From an uncultured Bacteroidota bacterium (GTDB lineage: Bacteria; Bacteroidota; Bacteroidia; Bacteroidales; UBA12077), in the NCBI GenBank assembly GCA_913055635.1, contig CAJXLK010000024.1, positions 1 through 64,000 of the forward strand: DNA of 64,000 nt, written 5' to 3'. A model generated the notes under the pieces. It was not told where the DNA came from. It was given only the letters and a program-made list of their open reading frames with translations, and searched no databases. Both the position numbers and the translations under genes were made by a program. Shown piece after piece: positions 56,488 through 63,345 of this stretch (positions are counted from its first letter, which is position 1; every line of letters starts with the position of its first letter).

Positions 56488-57477
56488 ATGAAACGTTGGA
56501 TTGTAATCGCATTGATGATAGGGATTTCTTCTGCAGCATTGGGGCAGGATCCCCAATTTTCGCAGTTCTATTCTTCCCCTTTGCATTTGGGCCCCTCCTT
56601 TGCCGGTGCCTCCGGTAAAACCCGGATCTCCCTGAATTACCGCGATCAGTGGCCCAAACTGCCCGGGGTGTTCGTGACCTATGCTTTTGCAGCCGATCAT
56701 TACGCCAAAAGCCTCAATAGCGGATTTGGCCTTTCCTTTATGAATGACCAGGCCGGTAATGGAAAAATATCCACCACCAATGTGGCGGCCAACTATTCTT
56801 ATAATGTGAAACTGAATGAGCGGTGGAATTTTCGCCCCGGCATCAAGTTCTTTTACCACCAATACCACATCGACTATTCCAAGGTGGTTTTCAACGACCA
56901 ATTGGGGTTTGATTATGTGAATCCTTCCTCGGTGGAAGGTCTCCCCCAGGACAGCCGTTTCAGCTATTATGATTTCGGCAGTTCCATCATGTTTTACAAT
57001 TCCCGTTACTGGATAGGGGGTATGGTGGATCATCTGATCAAGGCCAGCCCCTCATTTCAGGACAATCCCAATTATAAACCTTTAAAATACAGCCTGTTTG
57101 GCGGGACCCAGATCCCCCTGGAAAGCCTCCACTATAAGCAGGACCTGCACAGCCTCTATGCTGCCTTTCATTTTAAGTCGCAGCGGAATGTTAGCCAAAT
57201 GGACATTGGGGCTTACTATCAAAAGGAACATTTTTTGGTAGGCCTCTGGTATCGGGGAATCCCCATGATCAGTGAGGCCCATGGCAGCGATGCCATCATC
57301 CTGATGATGGGGTACCGCGATGACAACTTCAGCGTAGGTTATAGTTACGATGCCACCATTTCCCGACTGATTACCAATACCGGTGGGGCCCATGAAATTT
57401 CTTTTACCTATACCTTCTCAGGAAGCGATGTCTTCAACATCAGGGAGTATGAACCCTTGCCCTGTCCGGAGTTGTAA
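56488..57477 (+). CDS. sprF: PorP/SprF-family outer-membrane protein
   Basis: A 329-residue protein with a signal peptide (ending ALGQ) and the family opening DPQFSQFYSSPLHLGPSFAGASG, followed by NYRDQWP, FGLSFMNDQAG and many amphipathic beta strands ending in an outer-membrane barrel pattern. In Flavobacterium johnsoniae SprF is needed for secretion and surface attachment of the SprB adhesin; paralogues pair with other type B cargo. Here it begins 2 bases after the 5511-residue cargo gene, so the two should be co-transcribed and work together. A weak hairpin (CCATA/TATGG, about 57480-57500) follows the stop. Confidence 0.93.
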   Translation: MKRWIVIALMIGISSAALGQDPQFSQFYSSPLHLGPSFAGASGKTRISLNYRDQWPKLPGVFVTYAFAADHYAKSLNSGFGLSFMNDQAGNGKISTTNVAANYSYNVKLNERWNFRPGIKFFYHQYHIDYSKVVFNDQLGFDYVNPSSVEGLPQDSRFSYYDFGSSIMFYNSRYWIGGMVDHLIKASPSFQDNPNYKPLKYSLFGGTQIPLESLHYKQDLHSLYAAFHFKSQRNVSQMDIGAYYQKEHFLVGLWYRGIPMISEAHGSDAIILMMGYRDDNFSVGYSYDATISRLITNTGGAHEISFTYTFSGSDVFNIREYEPLPCPEL

Positions 57478-57612
57478 TTCCATACCATTTTTTATGGGAT
57501 TCTCTAATTGCTTAAAAGGGCTTCTCGCGCTGATGGCTATTGAAGCTGATACTTGTATTGAGAAACCTTTAGCGGGTGAACAATTTTTCCTTTAAGCTGT
57601 TGGAAGATTATA

Positions 57613-57643
57613 TTTGGCGTTTTAGGAAAAGATTGTATATTTG
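57613..57643 (+). promoter_or_regulatory. Promoter of the histidine operon
   Basis: TTTG (57613-57616), exactly 19 bases, then TATATTTG (57636-57643): a perfect fit to the Bacteroides -33/-7 consensus. Transcription should start within a few bases of the leader ATG at 57651, leaving almost no 5' untranslated region. Confidence 0.8.
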
Positions 57644-57650
57644 CCCTGTT

Positions 57651-57719
57651 ATGCTAATCAAACAAAACCATAACCCCCGCGTACACCATCACCATCATCA
57701 CGATGGGGTGACCCCGTAA
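57651..57719 (+). CDS. hisL: First histidine leader peptide
   Basis: A 22-residue open frame (MLIKQNHNPRV, then six His, then DGVTP). The six His codons are codons 12-17 (57684-57701), with another His at codon 7. The stop is TAA at 57717. When charged tRNA-His is scarce, ribosomes would stall on the His run and free the antiterminator segment that begins 2 bases after the stop. It starts 7 bases after the promoter -7 element, with no Shine-Dalgarno sequence, so it may be read from a nearly leaderless mRNA. The CACCATC of the His run can also pair imperfectly with GATGGGGTG, which may serve as a pause hairpin. Confidence 0.92.
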   Translation: MLIKQNHNPRVHHHHHHDGVTP

Positions 57720-57720
57720 T

Positions 57721-57783
57721 GCAAAAAATTGCAAGCGAACGAAGATATCATTCAGGCCCGCAATTTTTTGCGGGCCTTTTTTG
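57721..57783 (+). promoter_or_regulatory. First his attenuator: antiterminator and rho-independent terminator
   Basis: Terminator: AGGCCCGCAA (57754-57763), TTTT, TTGCGGGCCT (57768-57777), then T6. Antiterminator: GCAAAAAATTGC (57721-57732) is perfectly complementary over 12 bases to GCAATTTTTTGC (57760-57771), which is the terminator's loop and inner stem. A ribosome at the leader stop codon (57717-57719) would cover the first segment and allow termination; one stalled on the His codons would leave it free. Confidence 0.9.
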
Positions 57784-57873
57784 TGTGCCATGCATGCGGG
57801 CTGTCGCGTTAAAACAGCAATGGGTTTATTTTTTAATCTGAAGACCTGCAGAAATTTTAACAAATACACATCA

Positions 57874-57948
57874 ATGATTCCATATCAACAACATACTGCT
57901 CACTTCCATCACCATCATCACCATCATCATCACGGGATACCTATCTGA
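57874..57948 (+). CDS. Second histidine leader peptide
   Basis: A 24-residue open frame (MIPYQQHTAHF, then nine His, then GIPI). His codons 12-20 lie at 57907-57933, with two more at codons 7 and 10, making eleven of 24 residues. The stop is TGA at 57946. It lies 90 bases after the first terminator and has no Shine-Dalgarno sequence but an A-rich upstream stretch, as is usual in Bacteroidota. No second promoter is evident, so it would be read only by polymerases that pass the first attenuator. Confidence 0.92.
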   Translation: MIPYQQHTAHFHHHHHHHHHGIPI

Positions 57949-57951
57949 TGA

Positions 57952-58027
57952 GGAAGACAAGCAGTATGCCATAACCTGAGAACCCATTTTTTCAAAGGCC
58001 TGCGGAGACTTCCGCGGGCCTTTTTTG
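57952..58027 (+). promoter_or_regulatory. Second his attenuator: antiterminator and rho-independent terminator
   Basis: Terminator: AGGCCTGCGGA (57996-58006), loop GACT, TCCGCGGGCCT (58011-58021), then a T-run; one T-G pair. Antiterminator: GGAAG (57952-57956), GCAG (57961-57964) and GCC (57968-57970) can pair in order with CTTCC (58009-58013), CTGC (58000-58003) and GGC (57997-57999), 12 pairs with one internal loop and one bulge. It begins 4 bases after the leader stop, matching the spacing in the first attenuator. Confidence 0.85.
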
Positions 58028-58049
58028 TTTCATCCAAATATGATTGAAT

Positions 58050-58907
58050 ATGACCCAATTGAAAATTGCCCTTCAAAAATCCGGCCGGTTGAGCGATAAA
58101 TCGATCGAGCTCATCCGTGAAAGTGGCATCAGCCTGACCAACGGCAACCGGAAGCTTTTATCGCTTTCCGCCAATTTTCCCCTGGAAGTGATGTACCTGC
58201 GCGATGATGACATTCCCCGTTATGTAAGCGATGGGATTGCAGATATCGGGATCGTCGGGGAGAATGTGGTGGAAGAGGAGCAGGCTCCGGTTGAGACCAG
58301 GGAGAAGCTGGGTTTTGCACGGTGCCGGATGTCGCTGGCGGTGCCCAAAACAGAGGCTTATGACGGTCCGGACGATTTCACCGGCAAACGTATTGCCACT
58401 TCGTATCCCACCATCCTGCGGAATTATTTTGCTGAAAAAGGCATCGATGCCGATATCCATCATATCAGTGGATCGGTGGAGATAGCCCCCGGAATTGGCC
58501 TGTCGCACGGTATATTTGACATTGTAAGTTCCGGAAGTACATTGATCAGCAATGGATTGCGGGAAGTAGAAAAAGTAATGGATTCCCAGGCCGTGTTGAT
58601 CGCCCCACCTTCCCTGGAGCAGGAAAAAGAAAAGATCCTGGCGGATTTGCTGTTTCGCATCCGGGCGGTCAAAAAAGCGCGCGACAACAAGTACATCCTG
58701 CTCAATGCCCCCAATGACCGTTTGGAGGAGATCAGCTCCCTGATCCCCGGAATGAAAAGCCCCACCATCATGCCCCTGGCCGATAAAGGCTGGAGCTCGG
58801 TTCATTCGGTGCTGAATGAAAACGATTTCTGGCAGGTCATTGACGCATTAAAGGAAAAAGGGGCGCAGGGCATCCTGGTGGTCCCCATCGAAAAGATGAT
58901 TGTTTGA
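58050..58907 (+). CDS. hisG: ATP phosphoribosyltransferase, long form
   Basis: The enzyme joins ATP and PRPP, the first and feedback-controlled step of histidine synthesis. The 285 residues from the ATG at 58050 match the long (HisG_L) form with a C-terminal ACT-like regulatory domain that binds histidine. Landmarks are IALQKSGRLSDKS, EVMYLRDDDIPRYV, DIGIVGENVV, and the PRPP-loop region ISGSVEIAPGIGLSHGIFDIVSSGSTL. The C-terminal domain covers about 210-285 (SPTIMPLADKGWSSVHSVL). No hisZ is needed for this form. It follows the second attenuator by 22 bases, so control is by both attenuation and feedback. The 171 bases to hisD are A/T-rich with no gene. Confidence 0.96.
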   Translation: MTQLKIALQKSGRLSDKSIELIRESGISLTNGNRKLLSLSANFPLEVMYLRDDDIPRYVSDGIADIGIVGENVVEEEQAPVETREKLGFARCRMSLAVPKTEAYDGPDDFTGKRIATSYPTILRNYFAEKGIDADIHHISGSVEIAPGIGLSHGIFDIVSSGSTLISNGLREVEKVMDSQAVLIAPPSLEQEKEKILADLLFRIRAVKKARDNKYILLNAPNDRLEEISSLIPGMKSPTIMPLADKGWSSVHSVLNENDFWQVIDALKEKGAQGILVVPIEKMIV

Positions 58908-59078
58908 TGATTTAGATCCAACCGGTTGTAGGTTTATATGAACATCATCAATTCTAAAAATATTGGTTAAACTCTAAATGTTGGTTGATTTGATGGTGAA
59001 GGTTGATCATTATATAAATTGTTCATTGATTCTCTTTTAGAATAAAGTCAAAATATTTAACCCCAAAAAATTCGTATC

Positions 59079-60371
59079 ATGGAGATCATAAAAAATCCCC
59101 CGAAAAGTGAATGGAACGGGCTTTTAAAGCGGCCCATGGATGATCCGGAGCAAATTCGCGAGAGCGTCTCGACCATTCTGGCTGATGTCAAGAAGAACGG
59201 TGATTTTGCCATAAAGAAGTACACCCGGGCATTGGATGGAGCTGACCTGGAATCAATCAGCGTTTCGGCTGAAAAGGTGGCACAGGCGGAAAAGCAGCTG
59301 AATGAAGGCTTGAAACAAGCCATTCGGCAATCGGCGGCCAATATTAAAAAGTTTCATGAAGCCCAGGATTCCGGTGATGTTTCGGTAGAAGTCCAGCCGG
59401 GTCTGCGATGCTGGCAGAAGGCTGTGCCCATTGACCGCATCGGCATCTACATTCCGGGCGGGTCGGCGCCCTTGTTTTCATCGGTGTTGATGCTGGCTGT
59501 TCCGGCGATAGCAGCCGGGTGTAATGACATTGTGCTGGTTACTCCGCCGGATGAACAGGGAGGAGTGGATCCGGCCATTTTGTATGCGGCGGCCCAAAGC
59601 GGGGTACATCGCATTTACCGCATAGGTGGAGCCCAGGCTGTTGGTGCCCTGGCTTATGGCACGGAAACCATTCCCCGGGTCGATAAGATCTTTGGTCCGG
59701 GCAATCAGTTTGTCACCCTGGCCAAGCAGCTGGTTTCCCTGGAGGGGACGGCCATTGACCTGCCCGCCGGGCCATCAGAGGTGCTGGTGGTGGCCGACAA
59801 AACAGCTTCAGCTGATTATGTGGCGGCCGATTTGCTTTCTCAGGCCGAACACGGAGCCGACAGCCAGGTGATTTTGCTTTCTGATGATGAGCCGTTGATC
59901 CGTCAAACCCGTGATGCCCTCCAGCTTTTGGCAGCAAACCATAACCGGTCTGAGCTGGTAGAAAAGGCCTTGGATAGCTGCCGGCTGATCCTGCTGGAGG
60001 ATAAAGAGCAGATGATGGAAATGGCCAATGCCTATGCCCCCGAACATTTGATCATTGCTGTTGAGGATGCCGAACGCCTGGCATCACAGGTGCGCAATGC
60101 CGGTTCGGTCTTCCTCGGTCATTATACCCCGGAAAGCCTGGGCGATTATGCTTCGGGAACCAACCACGTGCTGCCGACTAATTCGGCGGCCAAAGCCTAT
60201 AGTGGGGTTAACCTCGACGCCTTCCGCAAGAAAATCACCTTTCAGCAGGCTTCTCGTCAAAGCCTCGAGCAAATGGGGGAGGTGGTCATGCAAATGGCCG
60301 AAGCAGAGGGTTTGGAAGCCCATCGCCGGGCGGTTGCTATACGGTTAAACCTCAAAAAAGGGCAAAAATGA
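59079..60371 (+). CDS. hisD: Histidinol dehydrogenase
   Basis: The enzyme oxidises histidinol to histidine in two NAD-dependent steps with zinc. The 430 residues have the usual length. Family signatures are present: RIGIYIPGGSAPLFSSVLML, GPGNQFVTLAKQLV, IDLPAGPSEVLVVAD, and DLLSQAEHGADSQVILLS with the catalytic Glu-His pair, then DYASGTNHVLPT. The stop overlaps the hisC start by four bases (ATGA), so translation is coupled. Confidence 0.97.
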   Translation: MEIIKNPPKSEWNGLLKRPMDDPEQIRESVSTILADVKKNGDFAIKKYTRALDGADLESISVSAEKVAQAEKQLNEGLKQAIRQSAANIKKFHEAQDSGDVSVEVQPGLRCWQKAVPIDRIGIYIPGGSAPLFSSVLMLAVPAIAAGCNDIVLVTPPDEQGGVDPAILYAAAQSGVHRIYRIGGAQAVGALAYGTETIPRVDKIFGPGNQFVTLAKQLVSLEGTAIDLPAGPSEVLVVADKTASADYVAADLLSQAEHGADSQVILLSDDEPLIRQTRDALQLLAANHNRSELVEKALDSCRLILLEDKEQMMEMANAYAPEHLIIAVEDAERLASQVRNAGSVFLGHYTPESLGDYASGTNHVLPTNSAAKAYSGVNLDAFRKKITFQQASRQSLEQMGEVVMQMAEAEGLEAHRRAVAIRLNLKKGQK

Positions 60372-61420
60372 AGCCAGTCAATGAGTTGTTGCGGGAAAAT
60401 ATCCGTTCGCTTGAACCCTACCACTCGGCAAGGGAGCATCATCAGGGGGGTGGGCTGGTTTACCTGGATGCCAATGAGAATCCCTTTGGCCGGAAGGTCA
60501 ATCGCTACCCCGACCCCCATCAGCGGGCATTGAAGGACATGCTGGCCGGGTGGGTTGGCCTCGCCCCGGAGCAGGTTTTTCCCGGCAATGGCAGCGATGA
60601 GGTGATTGACCTGCTGATCCGGACTTTTGTTGAACCCCACACCGACAACCTGGTGCTGCCCGATCCTACCTACGGCATGTATGAGGTCGCGGCCCGGGTG
60701 CAGGGGGCAGAGGTCAGGAAAGTTCCGCTCAAAGAGGATTTTCAGCCGGATGTCTCCGCGATGATCAGCCGGGTGAATGACCGCACCAAACTGATCTTTT
60801 TGTGCAGCCCCAACAATCCCACCGGTAACCTGGTCAAACAGGATCATCTGGAATATCTTCTGCGGCATTTTGAAGGGTTGGTCGTGGTCGATGAGGCTTA
60901 TGTGGAGTTTACCCGAACATCGGGTTTCCTGGCCCTGCTGAAGCAGTACCCCAACCTGGTGCTTTTGCGGACTTTCTCCAAGGCCCTTGGTATGGCAGGC
61001 ATAAGGTTGGGATATGCCCTTGCCGGTGAATCCATTGTCCGGATACTTACCCGCATCAAGCCCCCCTACAATGTCAACCGGCTGACCCAGCAAATGGCCC
61101 TGCGAAGAGGCCGCAAACCCGAGCGGGTTCAAAAACTCGTCAACCTGATTGTCAGGGAGCGTGCACGTTTGTCTGCTTTCCTCAACCGATGCCGTTTCGT
61201 GGAAGAGGTGTATCCCGCTCAGGCCAATTTTCTGCTGGTGCGGGTGAAAGAACCCGATAAACTGGTCAAATACCTTAAAGACCGGGGAATCATCATCCGA
61301 AACCGAAGCCACCTGACCCGCTGCGAGCGTTCAGTGCGCATCACCATTGGCAAACCCAGAGAAAATAAACGGTTGATGAAGCTTTGCCGACAATTCGACC
61401 AGCAATACGTCCATTTCTAA
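60368..61420 (+). CDS. hisC: Histidinol-phosphate aminotransferase
   Basis: A PLP enzyme of fold type I that makes histidinol phosphate from imidazole-acetol phosphate and glutamate. The 350 residues include LDANENPFG, the SPNNPTGN loop, VVDEAYVEF and the PLP lysine in RTFSKALGMAGIRLGY. It overlaps hisD by four bases. The gap to hisB is 224 bases, long for this operon, and is filled with repeat units. Confidence 0.96.
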   Translation: MKPVNELLRENIRSLEPYHSAREHHQGGGLVYLDANENPFGRKVNRYPDPHQRALKDMLAGWVGLAPEQVFPGNGSDEVIDLLIRTFVEPHTDNLVLPDPTYGMYEVAARVQGAEVRKVPLKEDFQPDVSAMISRVNDRTKLIFLCSPNNPTGNLVKQDHLEYLLRHFEGLVVVDEAYVEFTRTSGFLALLKQYPNLVLLRTFSKALGMAGIRLGYALAGESIVRILTRIKPPYNVNRLTQQMALRRGRKPERVQKLVNLIVRERARLSAFLNRCRFVEEVYPAQANFLLVRVKEPDKLVKYLKDRGIIIRNRSHLTRCERSVRITIGKPRENKRLMKLCRQFDQQYVHF

Positions 61421-61430
61421 CCCCAATAAC

Positions 61431-61644
61431 GCTACCATGAAAAAGAGAAGTTCCTTTGTTGATCCTCGATTCGAACACCAATGCAGCTACTTTAACAATA
61501 GATGTTCTTTTGTTGATTGTTAATTTGAACACCAACACATCTGACTAAGAAATAAAGGTCGCTTTGAACCTCCTAGAAATACTGCTATCATGAAAAATAG
61601 ATATCTCTTTGTTGATCATCAGTTCGAACAACCATACCGTTACC
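61431..61644. repeat. Decayed tandem copies of the hisB start region
   Basis: Units at about 61431, 61486, 61541 (weak) and 61583 resemble the hisB initiation region at 61639. The 28 bases from 61590 differ from those from the hisB ATG (61645) at only four positions, and the peptide MKNRYLFVD matches HisB MKNKYLFID. Two copies keep an ATG: 61437 (28-codon frame) and 61590 (21 codons, stop at 61653 inside hisB). Each unit also carries TTCGAACA or a relative. Confidence 0.85.
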
Positions 61645-62760
61645 ATGAAAAATAAATACCTCTTTATTGACCGCGATGGAACCCTAATCAGGGAGCCGGA
61701 AGACGAACAGGTTGATACCCTGGATAAGCTGGAGTTCATGCCGGGGGTTTTCCGAAACCTCTATCAGATTGTTCATGGCCTGAATTACCGGCTGGTCATG
61801 GTTTCCAATCAGGACGGGCTGGGCAGCAGTCGCTATCCTGCGGCGGCCTTTGAACGGGTACAGCGCAAAATGCTCCGGGCTTTTTCCAATGAGGGCATTG
61901 CCTTTGATCAGGTCCTGATCGATGACTCCACGGCCGATGACCCTGCTCCCACCCGCAAACCCGGTACCGGCCTGGTGGCTCCCTGGCTGGAGGGAGATTT
62001 TAACCGGCAGGCCTCCTGGGTCATCGGCGACCGGCTTACTGACATCGAACTGGCCCATAATATGGGCCTGAAAGGGATGCTTTTCTCATCGCCGGATGCA
62101 TCCCTTCCGGAAAATCTGACACCCGTTTGCCGGTTGCAGACGAATCAATGGGATCAGATCTATCGTTTTCTCAGGCGTTGGGAACGGTCGGCGGCTATTA
62201 ACCGGCAAACGGGCGAAACCTATGTACAGGGAAGGCTTTCACTGGATGGCACCGGAGAAAGCTCGATCCACACGGGGTTGCGGTTTCTGGATCATATGCT
62301 CGACCAACTGGCCCGCCACGGTGGTTTTGACCTGGAATTAAAGGTTGAAGGCGACCTGGATGTGGATGAACACCATACCATCGAGGATACGGGTTTGGCC
62401 CTGGGCAGTGCTTTTTTCCAGGCCCTGGGCGATAAAAAAGGGCTGGCCCGCTATGGGTTTTATGTGCCCATGGATGAGAGCCAGGCCAGCTGCCTGATCG
62501 ATATGGGCGGGCGGCCCTACCTGTCCTGGGAGGCTTTGTTCACCCGGGAAAAAATAGGCGATGTGCCAACCGAAATGCTGTCGCATTTTTTCCGCTCTTT
62601 TGCCGACCAGGCCCGCTGCAACATCCACCTCTCCGCCCGGGGTGACAATGAGCACCATAAGGCGGAAGCCCTTTTTAAAGCCTTTGCGCGGGCCCTGCGT
62701 ATGGCAACCCGCTGGGACGATGCCGATGCCACATTACCAACCACCAAAGGAACACTCTGA
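61645..62760 (+). CDS. hisB: Bifunctional histidinol-phosphatase / imidazoleglycerol-phosphate dehydratase
   Basis: The protein has 371 residues. The N-terminal HAD phosphatase (about 1-165) has FIDRDGTLI, with the nucleophile in DRDGT, VSNQDG and GDRLTDIELA. The C-terminal dehydratase (about 180-371) has the manganese-binding HHTIEDTGLALG motif and a later DNEHHKAEALFKAFARAL. It carries out the sixth and eighth steps of the pathway. The ATG at 61645 starts directly at the HAD strand; an earlier in-frame ATG at 61609 lies inside the repeat unit and is rejected. hisH begins 3 bases after the stop. Confidence 0.96.
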   Translation: MKNKYLFIDRDGTLIREPEDEQVDTLDKLEFMPGVFRNLYQIVHGLNYRLVMVSNQDGLGSSRYPAAAFERVQRKMLRAFSNEGIAFDQVLIDDSTADDPAPTRKPGTGLVAPWLEGDFNRQASWVIGDRLTDIELAHNMGLKGMLFSSPDASLPENLTPVCRLQTNQWDQIYRFLRRWERSAAINRQTGETYVQGRLSLDGTGESSIHTGLRFLDHMLDQLARHGGFDLELKVEGDLDVDEHHTIEDTGLALGSAFFQALGDKKGLARYGFYVPMDESQASCLIDMGGRPYLSWEALFTREKIGDVPTEMLSHFFRSFADQARCNIHLSARGDNEHHKAEALFKAFARALRMATRWDDADATLPTTKGTL

Positions 62761-62763
62761 ACC

Positions 62764-63345
62764 ATGAAAGTAGCCATTATCCGGTACAATGCCGGTAACA
62801 TCCGTTCGGTCGATTTTGCCCTGAAAAGATTGGGGGTTCGGGCAGCGATCACCGACGACCATCAGAAGATAAGCCAGGCCGACCGGGTGATCTTCCCCGG
62901 GGTAGGCGAAGCCAAAAGCACCATGGCGTATTTGAGGGCAAGGGGGCTGGATCGGTTGATCACCAGCCTGGAGCAGCCTGTTCTGGGCGTTTGCCTGGGT
63001 ATGCAGCTGATGTGCCGTTGGTCGGAGGAACGCAACACCGCCTGCCTTGACATCATTCCTTCTTCGGTGTTGCACTTCAAAGGCGGGATGAAAGTGCCCC
63101 ATATGGGCTGGAGCCGGATCAGTGATTTGAAATCCCCTCTTTTTGAAGGCATACCGGAAGGAGCTTATGTGTATTTCGTGCATAGCTACTACCTTCCGCA
63201 GAATCCCTATACCATTGCCCATGCACACCATGGCATGCCGTTTAGTGCAGCTGTAGAGAACGGTCGGTTTTATGCCGTGCAGTTTCACCCGGAAAAAAGT
63301 GGCCCCATAGGGGCGCAAATCCTGAAAAACTTTTTAAGCTTATGA
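62764..63345 (+). CDS. hisH: Imidazole glycerol phosphate synthase, glutaminase subunit
   Basis: A 193-residue class I glutamine amidotransferase that supplies ammonia to HisF. The nucleophile is in VLGVCLGMQLM (Cys76), and the His-Glu pair is in VQFHPEKSGPIG near the end. The N-terminal YNAGNIRSV and the PHMGWSRI motif are typical of HisH. It overlaps hisA by four bases. Confidence 0.96.
   Translation: MKVAIIRYNAGNIRSVDFALKRLGVRAAITDDHQKISQADRVIFPGVGEAKSTMAYLRARGLDRLITSLEQPVLGVCLGMQLMCRWSEERNTACLDIIPSSVLHFKGGMKVPHMGWSRISDLKSPLFEGIPEGAYVYFVHSYYLPQNPYTIAHAHHGMPFSAAVENGRFYAVQFHPEKSGPIGAQILKNFLSL

Noticed and set aside
57784-57873. Separate promoter for the second his leader
   Set aside because: TATTTTTT at 57827-57834 misses the final G and has no TTTG 19-21 bases upstream.
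60257-61312. 351-codon open frame on the minus strand
   Set aside because: It is a shadow of hisC and the end of hisD, both fully supported.
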